From positions 682,001 through 746,000 of the forward strand of contig NZ_FONW01000001.1 of NCBI RefSeq assembly GCF_900113005.1: a DNA stretch of 64,000 nt. The letters are read 5' to 3'. Every line of letters begins with the position of its first letter. The first letter of the stretch is position 1. A model generated the notes under the pieces. The model ran no database searches. It was not told where the DNA came from and worked only from the letters and a program-made list of their open reading frames with translations. Below, one piece after another: positions 35,901 to 45,297 of the stretch. A program made the translations under genes and the position numbers. This stretch comes from Sunxiuqinia elliptica (lineage in GTDB: Bacteria > Bacteroidota > Bacteroidia > Bacteroidales > Prolixibacteraceae).

Positions 35901-38900
35901 TTAGTTTGTCCGATCTCGGTGGAAGCAGCATCACTTCAGTTACAGCCGGTGCTGGGCTTGAAGGAGGTGGCACCACCGGAGACATAAGTTTAAGTTTTGC
36001 AGCGGTTAATGATCAAACTATTTTAGGAAATAATTCCGGAGTATCGGCAGCACCATATGCCTTGACAGGCACTGACCTAAAATCCATTTTGGCTTTAACA
36101 AAGGCCGATGTTGGGTTGGAGCAGGTTGATAACACCAGCGATGCAGAGAAACCTGTGAGTTCAGCAACTCAAACGGAGTTGGATAAGAAGCTGGATAAGA
36201 ACCCAGCGATTACCGGAGCAACAAAAACCAAAATAACCTATGATAGCAACGGCTTGGTTACGGCCGGCGAAGATGCAACAACTGCAGATATTGCCCCCAG
36301 CACTGATCGCAATTATGTGACCGATGATCAGTTAACAACTATTGGGCAGATCTCAGGAGTTAACACCGGTGATCAGGATTTAACGCCTTATGCGTTAAAA
36401 ACAGATGTTTTGCTTGAGGTGCAGCACGATGCGACGCTGTCAGGAGCGGGAACAACAGCAAGCCCATTGGGAGTTGCGTCAAATGTGATCGATCCTTCTA
36501 AAATGAAAGGGTCAGGAGGTGCTTTGGCTAACGGAGCTTCCGGCCATATTTTGCAGTCGAACGGTGACGGCACGTTCTCGTGGATGGATATCTCGGATGG
36601 AGTTGCGGCTGACCCTTCCAGCTTGGCCTTAGGCGAAGGACAGTTCTATGTTGGAAATGCGCTTGGGAAAGCTGCAGCCACTTCAAAAAATGCCATTCCT
36701 TTAAGTGGGTTTGGAGCAGCGAAGGATCATGTTTCAATGGGAGGATTTAACCTTACTGGCCTGGCCACTCCAGTCAATGACTTAGATGCGGCCACCAAAA
36801 AATATGTGGATGATCATTCTGCTTCGTTGGTGCATACGCATAGTATGACTGACTTGTCGGATACGGAACTAGCGACGAAACAGAATAAGGACCTGTTGCA
36901 ATGGGACGGAGGAACATCCAAGTGGGTTAATCGTTCGGTAAATGATGCGATTCCCGAAGTAAGTGCAGGCAACGCTGGATTGATGACAGCTGCCGATAAA
37001 GCAAAGTTGGATGGAATTGCAACGGGAGCCAACAACTATACACTTCCCCGCGCTACAAGCACGGCGTTGGGGGGCGTGAAAGTTGGCGCCAACCTGACGA
37101 TTGATGCTGATGGAATTCTTTCAGCCGTTGGAGGTGGATCGGGTACGGTTACCAACGTATCGGTAACTCCGGTAAATGGAGTAAGTGGTTCTGTGTCTAA
37201 TGCCACAACAACTCCAGCCATTTCATTAACCTTGGGTGATATTACACCAACCTCAATCACTACTGGAGATATTTCTGCAACAACAATCACTGCAACTGGG
37301 GACATTGTGACCAGTGGAAATATCAATGGAAATGTTGGGATGGACAACTTGACCGGAGTTCTTCCTGTAGCAAAGGGAGGAACAGGTGTTACGGATTTAA
37401 ATACGCTTAAAGTCAACTTGGGCTTGAATCAAGTGGATAATACAAGTGATTTAAACAAGCCTGTGAGTTTGGCAACTCAAACCGCTTTGGATAAGAAAAT
37501 CAATTTAACTGAGAAAGGAGCGGCCTCAGGGGTTGTTCCATTGAACACCAGTGGAAAAATTGACGAAAAATATTTGCCAGCATCATTGGTTGGTGATGTT
37601 AGTTTCATGGGGGCTTATAATGCTGCGACTAACACTCCAGCTTTGCCTGATCCAAGCTCAAGCAAGGGATCTTATTATATCACTTCGGAAGCAGGTACAA
37701 ACAGCAGCTATTCATTGACTTTAAATACGGGCGATTGGGTGTTGTCAGATGGGGCAACTTGGTCCAAAATTTCACGCGGAAGCGAAGTCGCTTCATTTAA
37801 TGGACGGACCGGAGCGATTGTGCCGGAAGCTGGAGATTACAACACAGATCAAGTAACAGAGGGAAGTACGAATTTATATTATACCGATGACCGGGTGAGC
37901 AATAATACCACGGTGAAGGGCAAAGAAGATGTTGCCAATAAAAGTACGGATGGTTCTTTATCTTCTAATTCGGATATCCAGTATCCAACGGTACAGGCTA
38001 CCAAAACCTATATTGATTCAAAAATTCCAGCTTATTCCACAACTGATGCCAATAAAGTATTGCAGGTAAACGGAACGGGTACGGCTACTGAGTGGGTGGA
38101 AAATTCTGGTTCGGCTTCTTCAATTACACTTTCAGGAGATGTAATGGGAGCTGGAAGCGGAACAATCTCAACAAGTATTTCCAATGATGCAATTACTTCA
38201 GATAAGATCTTTGATGGAACAATTTTAACAGAGGATTTGGCGAACCAATCAGTTACGGCGGCTAAGCTGGCTGGGCTTGCAGGAAATGGAACCAGCGGGC
38301 AAGTGCTTACCTCTACCGGAACTGGCGGTTTTACCTGGCAAGGAAGCAGTGTCACCAACCTGTCTTATACAACAAGTGCAACGGATGGTACAGTGGTGAA
38401 CAGTGCTGGTGATGATGCCCTAATTCCTGCTGCAACAAATGCAGCGGCAGGGCTTATGGAGGCAACAGACAAGGCAAAGCTGGATAAAATTGCAGACCTG
38501 GCAGGAGCAGCAGACGCCAATAAAGTACTAACAGCAAATGCTGATGGAACAGCTGCCGTGTGGAAAACACCTGCTGCAGGAGGTGCTCCGGTTATTTATG
38601 AAGGAACAGTTGAACCTGGATTTTCATTTATGGCCCGTGGCTTTGGCGATTTAAGTGCTATTACCCTTGAAGTTGATATTGCAGTAGAGCCAGGAGGCGC
38701 AGGTTTTGTGATAACAATTCCTGAAGGAACCTACTTGGAGTTTATGCAAATCAACCTAACCTCCCCATCGGTGATGAGCAAACTTGAGAATAACGGATTT
38801 GCTTTAAAGATTATTGATGTCGATAAAAAAATGAATAACTCAAGTTCTTCATTTGTCTTACCACAGTTGGCGTTGATGGTATTGAGTAATACCCAGCCTG

Positions 38901-39067
38901 ATGGTTCTGGAATGTCATTTTATTACAAAGTTACAATTAGCAATACTCAAGTGTGGAATATTGGAAACGGAATACTAACTCAGTGGTTGGATGCGAGTGC
39001 TTTTAGAGATGGAGTCGGCATAACTCCAGGAACAGGGCCAGGAGTATCAATATCAATTACTTTCTAA
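32954..39067 (+). CDS. Tail-fibre-like repetitive surface protein (2037 aa)
   Basis: Signal peptide MRNIYILLICIIQLTWFGALAQ, then a display module (GLLVFDKDENLFYFWNGNDW). The body repeats IPLSGFG...SMGG...L..P...DAATKKYVD five times (about residues 134, 340, 535, 890 and 1245), separated by SLDADQNLSI and LTGSELSISNGNSV beta segments, the style of phage tail-fibre shafts. Residues about 558-1272 are two near-identical units of 1074 and 1068 bp in tandem. Motifs such as KADVGLDQVDNTNDADKPVS and AKLDGI repeat later. The C-terminal ~160 residues (from VIYEGTVEPGFSFMARGFGD) are non-repetitive. No sorting domain is visible. I infer a fibrous, probably trimeric surface protein; no enzymatic motif is seen. 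Confidence 0.85.
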   Translation: MRNIYILLICIIQLTWFGALAQDDGGVSIGKGNVPANSKAILELYSDSKGLLIPRLTTGQREMMFARSDQSAQGLLVFDKDENLFYFWNGNDWESVGSSLTDGDVKLKLEAGKIYVGVDGEATQVAKSEIPISDFGAANTSISMEGNRITEVAYPLTSTDAVNKEYVDEVTGGKQGIQYLSLDADQNLSITGGNNVSLADLYQSLSLNGTILSISGPRTSHVDLKGIWVDGGSDGDSGPFFITHNGTLTGDGSSLNPLGIAVNSISPSLLRGHAGGLSTGTAGNVLQSNGDGTFSWRNLSDGLPADPSALALPSGQFFVGDNSDKAVGTRKNNIPLSGFGFPETNVSMGGHRMTDLANPSDSRDAATKEYVDGLIGQGGGAPTLSLDADQNLSILGGNTVSLADLYQSLSLDGNILSISGPRESHIDLGAIFNDGGSGSASVVHDGTLQGDGTSANPLGIAPNAVGTSGLKGSFGALDNGATGYVLQSNGNGTFSWKDLSSGVPADPSSLVLGEGQFFVGNTSGKAEATDKNTIPLSGFGDAAASISMGGFTIADLGFPVNEGDAASKKYVDDQLLAIPEASASSAGLMSSGDKVKLDDITGTNTGDQTLSLTGSELSISNGNSVDLSVLGGGGSSITSVTAGSGLEGGGITGDLTLGFAAVNDQTILGNNSGVSAAPYALTGTDLKSILALTKADVGLDQVDNTNDADKPVSSATQTELDKKLDKNPAITGATKTKITYDSNGLVTAGEDATTADIAPSTDRNYVTDDQLTTIGQTSGINTGDQDLTPYALKTDVLLEVQHDATLSGAGTTASPLGVASNVIDPSKMKGSGGALANGASGHILQSNGDGTFSWMDISDGVAADPSSLALGEGQFYVGNSLGKAAATSKNAIPLSGFGAAKDHVSMGGFNLTGLATPINEGDAASKKYVDDQLLAIPEASASNAGLMSSGDKVKLDDITGTNTGDQTLSLTGSELSISNGNSVSLSDLGGSSITSVTAGAGLEGGGTTGDISLSFAAVNDQTILGNNSGVSAAPYALTGTDLKSILALTKADVGLEQVDNTSDAEKPVSSATQTELDKKLDKNPAITGATKTKITYDSNGLVTAGEDATTADIAPSTDRNYVTDDQLTTIGQISGVNTGDQDLTPYALKTDVLLEVQHDATLSGAGTTASPLGVASNVIDPSKMKGSGGALANGASGHILQSNGDGTFSWMDISDGVAADPSSLALGEGQFYVGNALGKAAATSKNAIPLSGFGAAKDHVSMGGFNLTGLATPVNDLDAATKKYVDDHSASLVHTHSMTDLSDTELATKQNKDLLQWDGGTSKWVNRSVNDAIPEVSAGNAGLMTAADKAKLDGIATGANNYTLPRATSTALGGVKVGANLTIDADGILSAVGGGSGTVTNVSVTPVNGVSGSVSNATTTPAISLTLGDITPTSITTGDISATTITATGDIVTSGNINGNVGMDNLTGVLPVAKGGTGVTDLNTLKVNLGLNQVDNTSDLNKPVSLATQTALDKKINLTEKGAASGVVPLNTSGKIDEKYLPASLVGDVSFMGAYNAATNTPALPDPSSSKGSYYITSEAGTNSSYSLTLNTGDWVLSDGATWSKISRGSEVASFNGRTGAIVPEAGDYNTDQVTEGSTNLYYTDDRVSNNTTVKGKEDVANKSTDGSLSSNSDIQYPTVQATKTYIDSKIPAYSTTDANKVLQVNGTGTATEWVENSGSASSITLSGDVMGAGSGTISTSISNDAITSDKIFDGTILTEDLANQSVTAAKLAGLAGNGTSGQVLTSTGTGGFTWQGSSVTNLSYTTSATDGTVVNSAGDDALIPAATNAAAGLMEATDKAKLDKIADLAGAADANKVLTANADGTAAVWKTPAAGGAPVIYEGTVEPGFSFMARGFGDLSAITLEVDIAVEPGGAGFVITIPEGTYLEFMQINLTSPSVMSKLENNGFALKIIDVDKKMNNSSSSFVLPQLALMVLSNTQPDGSGMSFYYKVTISNTQVWNIGNGILTQWLDASAFRDGVGITPGTGPGVSISITF
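34628..36769 (+). repeat. Two-unit in-frame tandem repeat of about 1.07 kb
   Basis: Unit 1 is 34628-35701 (1074 bp) and unit 2 is 35702-36769 (1068 bp). Both run from the segment encoding NEGDAASKKYVDDQLLAIPE to the next such segment. Long stretches are identical at the nucleotide level, and the 6-bp length difference falls in a Gly run (LGGGGSS against LGGSS). Confidence 0.9.
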
Positions 39068-39148
39068 TCATGCAAAAACTTGGCTAAAATGATTCACTAC
39101 AAACCTTAAAACAGGCTTCATGGCAATTAATCTAAAATAGGAAATGGA

Positions 39149-42100
39149 ATGAGAGTTTATTATCAATACATAGTTTGTTGTTTGTTACTCGCCCTTTCGT
39201 TTCAGGCTGAAGCACAAACATTGAAGCAATTTAACGGGACGTTTACAACAACTGGAGTAAAAGCCATGGGAGAGCAGTTTCAGGTGACTGGGCTTTTTGC
39301 TGATATTAGTGCAGTATATAGCCCTTCCAATGTTGTTGTTGGAGATCAAATTATTGATGCCAACGGAAATGCTTTTCAAATAGCGGAGATTTCGTCAATT
39401 AGTGGAAGTCAGTTGATTGTTGTTGTTGAGGTATTGAACTCGAATGCTCCTGCTTTAGGGGAGGGGATTATATATAGGCCTACCAAGACCGGTTATCCAT
39501 TGATGAGCCAGAATACTGCAGATGCTGTATTAACAGCAACGTTGAATACAACAACTCTATCAGTTAGTACCGATTTGCCTGATTACAAGTCAGGAACTTC
39601 TCTGCCGGAATTATCCTATGGAGATGGTGAAGTTGTGCAGTACTCAGATGGAAGTTTTTATCGATTGAATGGATCGTCTTGGGAGATTCTAAACTCAACT
39701 ATAACTTCTCGTTTTGGCTCTGATATTTCATCAGTTCCTGTGATGGAAGAAGGATCTATTGTTTATTTGCGAGGAACAAAATTGCATTACTATTCCAACG
39801 GAACATCATGGGTATCGATTCCTTCGGTGACGGAGTTGCCGAGTATGCCTCGCTTGGGAGACTTATTTTATCATACGGCGCAAAAGTCGTTGTATATGAT
39901 GACTGCTCAGTCAGATGATGGAAGTGCTGCCGAGTGGGTGGAAATCAACAGTGGCAGTGGTGTCGACGGAGGAATTGACTTTCCGGACGATCCAAAGGCT
40001 GGAGATCTGTTTTTCAATATCGACAACAATACCCTGTATGTGTATGACTCCAACAATGAGTGGGTGGAAGTATCGACCAATGGCTCCATGCCGACAGACA
40101 TCTCTAATCCGCCGGTACCTTCAACCACAGTAAAAGTTGGCCAGCTTTTTTACAATACCTCAGAACACCAACTCTATGTATATAATGGCATGGATTGGGT
40201 GCCGGTTGGCAATAGCCTGCGGGAATCGTACATCTATGTGGGAAACTCCAAATCTGAAGCAGAGGGTGTTCCCTTGTCTGGCGATGCGGAAATTGACAAT
40301 ACCGGAAAACTAACGATTGTTGATGCTGCTATAACCAACGAAAAACTGGATAAAGCGAATATCCCGATTAGCGGATTTGGCGATGCAACAACGGATATTA
40401 GCATGGGAAACGGGATTATGAATTACAAGATCATTAATTTGAAAACCCCAACCAATGCTAACGATGCTGCAACAAAAGCCTATGTCGATAATCGCTTGGA
40501 CAATCCGGATGATTACTTGTCGCTTTCATCGGGGAACCTTTATGTAGGAAATGCAAACAATAAAGCTGGAGAAGTAGCTAAAGGCAGCATTCCTCTGAAT
40601 GAATTTGGGGCACCAACAGCTGACCTCTCGATGAACAATTTGAAACTGACAAACCTGGCTGCTCCAGTGAATTTGAATGATGCAGTGAATAAGGCCTATG
40701 TGGATGGACGCGGGGTTAACCCAATTGATATTTCACTCAATTTTGGAATGATGTTGGTTGGTAATGTTACTGACCGTGCGGGGGCTGTAGAGAAGAAAGA
40801 CATTCCTTTCAGTGAGTTTGGAGCTGCAACAGGCAATGTTTCGCTAAGTGGTTATAAAATAACAGATTTAGCCAATCCCGTAGAATTGGGAGATGCAACG
40901 AGCAAAGGTTATGTCGATCATTTATTTGCGAATCCGTCAGTTGGTTTGGCTTTGCCTGCCGATCACCTGTTTGTGGGTAATGCTGATGGCAAGGCGGGAA
41001 GTATGGCAAAAGTAGATATTCCGGTGAGTAGCTTTGGCGCTGCTTCTGCCGATTTGGCTTTAGGAGAAACCGGAGCCATGCACCGCATTACCTACTTGCA
41101 GGATCCTGTGGAGAAGCAGGATGCCGCGACAAAGAACTATGTTGATACAAAGATCATTGCACCGGAAAATGTATCCTTGATTTCAAAACATTTCTTAGTT
41201 GGAGATGCTTACCACCGCGCGGTCGCAACTCAGAAAACGGCAATTCCATTGAGTGGTTTTGGGGCAGCATTGAGCGATATCTCTATGGGTGATGGAACGA
41301 TTAATTGGCGGATTACCAATTTGGCCGATCCGCAAACAAAATGGGATGCCGCAACAAAAAACTATGTCGATGAGCAATTGAGTTTTTCTTTTGCCTTGGA
41401 GCAGGGGAAAATCTTTGTTGGTAATACCGCTGGAGAAGCTGCTCCGGTCGTGGTTTCCGGAGATGCTGTTTTGGATAACAACGGTGTGTTAACACTGAAT
41501 GAAGATGTTGTCACGGCCACAAAAATCAATGCTGATGTGGCTGGAACAGGGTTAAAGCAAGGCCTAAGTGGAGCCTTGGAGGTTGATGTAACGACCATTC
41601 CCGGAGGTTCCATCATGTCAACAGATTTAAATGTTTCCGGGGGGAGTAATGCCGTTCTGAATGATGTTTCCTTGGAGATTGCGCCGCAAGCCGTGACTGA
41701 TGAAAAGCTGGATAAAGCTAACATTCCAATTAGTGGATTTGCTCAACCCCAAGCTGATGTTGAGCTTGGCGATGGCACAACAAACTACAAAATCATCAAC
41801 TTGGAAACGCCCGAGGATACCGACCCCGAATCTACTGCAGCAACCAAGGGCTATGTGGATCAGGCGGTGTTGGATTTCGCTGAATCCGGCGATCTGTTTC
41901 AGGGAACGGTTGCTGATTTAAGCGGATTCAAGGCTTTAAAATGGTCGGCAATCTCGGCAGGAAGCAAACCGACCGATTCGGTTTTGGGAACTATTTGTAC
42001 GCTGAGTCAGGCCGATGATTATACCTGGATCGCCTTCCCTGTTCGTTGGGGAACACCGGATTTCTTTTATCAATATGAAGGAAAAATGTATGCGGTAATT

Positions 42101-42217
42101 GATGGGTATGAGAAGAGAATCATTCCAGCCTCAGAAACCGGAGCGGATGATTACCAGCTTTGGGTGTTTCTTACCAAGCCCGATCGGGAGGTTGTTTTAA
42201 CCGCTGCTAATGAGTAA
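39149..42217 (+). CDS. Tail-fibre-like repetitive surface protein (1022 aa)
   Basis: Signal peptide MRVYYQYIVCCLLLALSFQAEAQ. The N-terminal third has three to four display modules of the form GDLFYHTAQKSLYMMT...WV and GDLFFNIDNNTLYVYDSNNEWVEV. Six shaft modules follow (for example IPISGFGDATTDISMG ... DAATKAYVD, and IPLSGFGAALSDISMG ... DAATKNYVD), each preceded by LYVGNANNKAGE-type segments, with a period of about 70-75 residues. The C-terminus (about 90 residues, AISAGSKPTDSVLGTICTLS and onward) is unique. It is a smaller relative of the 2037-aa protein and overlaps the next gene by 8 nt. I infer a fibre component; no family name assigned. Confidence 0.85.
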   Translation: MRVYYQYIVCCLLLALSFQAEAQTLKQFNGTFTTTGVKAMGEQFQVTGLFADISAVYSPSNVVVGDQIIDANGNAFQIAEISSISGSQLIVVVEVLNSNAPALGEGIIYRPTKTGYPLMSQNTADAVLTATLNTTTLSVSTDLPDYKSGTSLPELSYGDGEVVQYSDGSFYRLNGSSWEILNSTITSRFGSDISSVPVMEEGSIVYLRGTKLHYYSNGTSWVSIPSVTELPSMPRLGDLFYHTAQKSLYMMTAQSDDGSAAEWVEINSGSGVDGGIDFPDDPKAGDLFFNIDNNTLYVYDSNNEWVEVSTNGSMPTDISNPPVPSTTVKVGQLFYNTSEHQLYVYNGMDWVPVGNSLRESYIYVGNSKSEAEGVPLSGDAEIDNTGKLTIVDAAITNEKLDKANIPISGFGDATTDISMGNGIMNYKIINLKTPTNANDAATKAYVDNRLDNPDDYLSLSSGNLYVGNANNKAGEVAKGSIPLNEFGAPTADLSMNNLKLTNLAAPVNLNDAVNKAYVDGRGVNPIDISLNFGMMLVGNVTDRAGAVEKKDIPFSEFGAATGNVSLSGYKITDLANPVELGDATSKGYVDHLFANPSVGLALPADHLFVGNADGKAGSMAKVDIPVSSFGAASADLALGETGAMHRITYLQDPVEKQDAATKNYVDTKIIAPENVSLISKHFLVGDAYHRAVATQKTAIPLSGFGAALSDISMGDGTINWRITNLADPQTKWDAATKNYVDEQLSFSFALEQGKIFVGNTAGEAAPVVVSGDAVLDNNGVLTLNEDVVTATKINADVAGTGLKQGLSGALEVDVTTIPGGSIMSTDLNVSGGSNAVLNDVSLEIAPQAVTDEKLDKANIPISGFAQPQADVELGDGTTNYKIINLETPEDTDPESTAATKGYVDQAVLDFAESGDLFQGTVADLSGFKALKWSAISAGSKPTDSVLGTICTLSQADDYTWIAFPVRWGTPDFFYQYEGKMYAVIDGYEKRIIPASETGADDYQLWVFLTKPDREVVLTAANE

Positions 42218-44114
42218 AACAGTTCGCATGATGAAAAAAAGGATCAATCGATATTTGCTACTACTGGTGCTGGTTTTGCTAGCTTGTACAAGTCAAGTTG
42301 AAGGACAGGAAACCCGTTTAAGTACCACCCTCAAAGTGCATCCTTGGGTGAAGCTGCCTGTGGTGGTTTCAACCGATGTTCAGGGAGGACTGCAATCAGT
42401 GGGAGCGCTTGCCTTATCTGACAATCCTGCTGATGAGCTAGCGGTCAATGTTCCCGAATATAAGCGAACAGAAGGAATGGTGGTGTCGGTGATCGATCTG
42501 AATGCCAATAATCGGACACGCTATTTTACCTATACCTCAGGAAAGACCTGGCAGGAAGTGGTTGTTCTACAACAATGGACAGCAGGAAACCAATACCTGG
42601 CTGGAGATGCAGTCATTCATGAAGGAAATTACTATACCGCTAATGCTGATTTTACAAGCGATACAAGTTTTAAAACGGACTCGGCCCGGTGGAACAGCTG
42701 GGGCGGAAAAGATGCTGAATACGATGTAAAGACCTTGTTCTTGGGAAAAGATACGTTGACCTCGGCGGCAATTAAGGAAGATGTTGTGGCCGATGAAGAT
42801 AAAAAGCATACGCTGGCCACAGTGAGTTATGTGGACGAGGTGGGGGCATCGACAGATTTTGATGGTAGCAAAGCCATTACCAGACCCGGTTGGGAGGGAG
42901 TGACCGGCATGGTTCCCGGAACCGACAATGTTGCCGACTTTCTAAAAAAGGTTTTTTACCCGGTTTCTACGCCTTTGATCACCACATTCAACTACAATGG
43001 AGTGACCGCGGGAGGTCAGTATTCGTATCAATCGGCTGATGAGCTGAATGTGGTCACTGACCATACCGGAACGATCACCATCCCTTACGGAGAGTGGAAC
43101 AAAGCTTCTGGCTTGACCTTCAATTTTGAGATCACCAACAGGAGTTTGGCCGATGGTAGTGAAGATACGCCTGTTGAACAGGTTCGTCTATTGGTTGATG
43201 GGGTTGAAATTGATGCTTCCGTGCTCAACTCGATGAGTCCTCAGATTTCAGGAAATTTTATGCCTGAGAAGTTGTCGTTTGCAACTGACATCGATTTCAA
43301 TCAGAGTAGTGTTTTGTCTTTACAGGTTGAGGATGGAGCGGCAAACCGTGTTGCTCTCAACTTGAATATCACCTTTGTAAAAGCCCAAGGAGTTGAGGTG
43401 ACCAATGCTTGGCTGGCTTCAACAAGTGGTGGCTCAAAGCTTTTGGGTGAAGGTACCGGCACCCAGGCCGATCCTTATTTAATTGAACGCATCGGAGCCG
43501 ACAAAACTTATTATGTGGAGTGGGGCTTAAAATTTAATGACGATACCCAGGCAGATGTGTTGTTTGAAGGCACTTTAAAGCCTGAAGACTTGACAGCCGT
43601 TAGCATGGAGGAAGGAAGCTCTTCATTTGAGGTCCCCAATTCATCCACAGCTCAGGCTTTTCGGGTTGGAGTAAGTGCCAAGGGTGATGTTGCCCAGGAT
43701 TTGTCAGCTTCGGTTTATAGTGCTTACTATTTGCTGCAGGATCAAACCTACTGTGGTTTTCTGAACTCGGATGTTGAACCGTCCGAAAGCCAGTTGAAAG
43801 GGCTTCCCAAGCATTCGTTGAAAACGGCTGAATATTATCAGGCTGATGGGCTTTCATTGAAAAACAGTACTGGAAGCTCGGGGTTTTTTACCTGGGCCAT
43901 TCCAACTTATACATCGGCTTCTGATCCTGCGCCTGCTTTCTCAAAAAGGGTGTTTTACGAAGCTGCAGGAACATGGTATGAGAATTCCAACATCAATACC
44001 TATTACGTAAAAATGACTCCTCCCGGAGGAGGAGAACAATCCTGGTATTGGGTCTGCATCTACAAAGCTTCGACAGGAAATGGCGGGTCGATTAAAGTCA
44101 AACTTTCAAACTAA
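42210..44114 (+). CDS. Exported protein of the fibre locus (634 aa)
   Basis: The N-terminus MSKTVRMMKKRINRYLLLL...LLAC suggests a signal peptide; the Cys at about residue 26 could be a lipobox (LLAC) but the region is long, so lipidation is uncertain. One display module (RYFTYTSGKTWQEVV) and one degenerate YVD module (HTLATVSYVDEVG) link it to the neighbours. The middle (about residues 240-400) looks like two Ig-like sandwiches (STPLITTFNYNGVTAGGQYS, VEQVRLLVDGVEID). The C-terminus, from about 540, has aromatic segments (WYENSNINTYYVKMTPPGGG). Its start overlaps the upstream gene by 8 nt and its stop is 4 nt before the next, so it belongs to the same transcript. Confidence 0.8.
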   Translation: MSKTVRMMKKRINRYLLLLVLVLLACTSQVEGQETRLSTTLKVHPWVKLPVVVSTDVQGGLQSVGALALSDNPADELAVNVPEYKRTEGMVVSVIDLNANNRTRYFTYTSGKTWQEVVVLQQWTAGNQYLAGDAVIHEGNYYTANADFTSDTSFKTDSARWNSWGGKDAEYDVKTLFLGKDTLTSAAIKEDVVADEDKKHTLATVSYVDEVGASTDFDGSKAITRPGWEGVTGMVPGTDNVADFLKKVFYPVSTPLITTFNYNGVTAGGQYSYQSADELNVVTDHTGTITIPYGEWNKASGLTFNFEITNRSLADGSEDTPVEQVRLLVDGVEIDASVLNSMSPQISGNFMPEKLSFATDIDFNQSSVLSLQVEDGAANRVALNLNITFVKAQGVEVTNAWLASTSGGSKLLGEGTGTQADPYLIERIGADKTYYVEWGLKFNDDTQADVLFEGTLKPEDLTAVSMEEGSSSFEVPNSSTAQAFRVGVSAKGDVAQDLSASVYSAYYLLQDQTYCGFLNSDVEPSESQLKGLPKHSLKTAEYYQADGLSLKNSTGSSGFFTWAIPTYTSASDPAPAFSKRVFYEAAGTWYENSNINTYYVKMTPPGGGEQSWYWVCIYKASTGNGGSIKVKLSN

Positions 44115-44118
44115 TTGA

Positions 44119-45189
44119 ATGAATGTGATGATGAAGAAATCAATCAAATATCAAATAATTGCTAATCTCCGGGCTAAAAGTAGCAGCCGGAGATTGGTGT
44201 ATTTTATACTCCCGAAACTGTTTTTTCTATTGCTTCTTTTGGGAAGTAATCAGGGGGTAGCCCAGGTTAAAATGCCGGATATGGTTCAACCGGGTGATAC
44301 GTGGGGGATTATTGATGCCAATGAATTGTATGGTGGTTGCATGCAGGTAAAATCCTACGCTGATTTGCTGGCTGTGGATGTGCAGTACTTGAAGCGGGGA
44401 ATGATCTTTATCGTGTATGATTACGATGGTACGGCAGGAAATGGAATTGACACCAAAGCATACATGTTTTTGCCAGCATCTGGTGTGTGGGATTACGAAA
44501 CACCATTTCAGATTCCTGCGGCAGATCAAAGTAAAACGATCGCTACAGCAAGCCTCGAATCCGCATTGACTCCCATCAGTTTTGGCCTTTCTTCTTCTGG
44601 AACTGAGGGCGAAATATCGTACAACTTTGACACCAATCAGGTATTTGTTTACAACGGAGATGAGTGGGTGGAGCTGACTTTGGGTGATGATCTTGGTAAC
44701 CACACGGCAACCAGCAATCTCAAGTTGGGAGCTTTTGCCATCAGCAATGATGGTGACGCAGGGGATGGACTGACCTTTGATATGGATGGAAACGCCACTT
44801 TCGGTCAGGAAGTTACCATTCAGGGCAATCTCTACACTCCTTCGGATAAGCGTCTGAAAACCAATGTCGAGACCTTGTCGAATGTTTTGGAAAAGATCAA
44901 TGGAATGCGCGGTGTTCGCTTTGAGTACCGCGATCAAACGAAATATGCCTCCGGAGTCAAAATTGGGGTGATTGCTCAGGAATTGCAACAGGAATTTCCT
45001 ATGCTGGTGAGTCGCGGAGAGGATGGGTTTCTGAAAGTGGATTATACCCAGTTGACAGCCATCTTATTACAAGCGATTAAGGAGCAGAATCAAGTGATGG
45101 ATCGGCAACAAAAAGAAATTGAGCTGATGAAAAGCCGAATGGATCGGTTGGAGCAAATGGTGGAAAAGCGATTAAAAGAAAAGCATTAA
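44119..45189 (+). CDS. Tail-fibre protein with S74-type intramolecular chaperone domain
   Basis: 356 aa. A long basic N-region precedes a hydrophobic signal helix (PKLFFLLLLLGSNQGVAQ); start at 44119 or the ATG 44128. A display module (GEISYNFDTNQVFVYNGDEW) and a short shaft (ATSNLKLGAFAISNDGDAG) lead to the C-terminal S74 domain from about residue 240: PSDKRLKTNVETL with the Ser242/Lys247 dyad, GVRFEYRD, KIGVIAQELQQEFPMLV, VDYTQLTAILLQAIKEQNQV and a terminal coiled coil. In phage tail spikes this domain drives trimerisation of the beta-helical shaft and then cuts itself off. Here it sits in a chromosomal, exported protein. It may assemble only its own chain or the fibre partners as well. Confidence 0.88.
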   Translation: MNVMMKKSIKYQIIANLRAKSSSRRLVYFILPKLFFLLLLLGSNQGVAQVKMPDMVQPGDTWGIIDANELYGGCMQVKSYADLLAVDVQYLKRGMIFIVYDYDGTAGNGIDTKAYMFLPASGVWDYETPFQIPAADQSKTIATASLESALTPISFGLSSSGTEGEISYNFDTNQVFVYNGDEWVELTLGDDLGNHTATSNLKLGAFAISNDGDAGDGLTFDMDGNATFGQEVTIQGNLYTPSDKRLKTNVETLSNVLEKINGMRGVRFEYRDQTKYASGVKIGVIAQELQQEFPMLVSRGEDGFLKVDYTQLTAILLQAIKEQNQVMDRQQKEIELMKSRMDRLEQMVEKRLKEKH

Positions 45190-45297
45190 AATATTTTTAA
45201 TAATCTGTAAATCAATTGGGAAGAATTGGGTGGAAGGACTTATGAGGAGTAGTTGATTGATGAAAGTTAAGTAAAACAAAGACAGGAGATCAGAACA

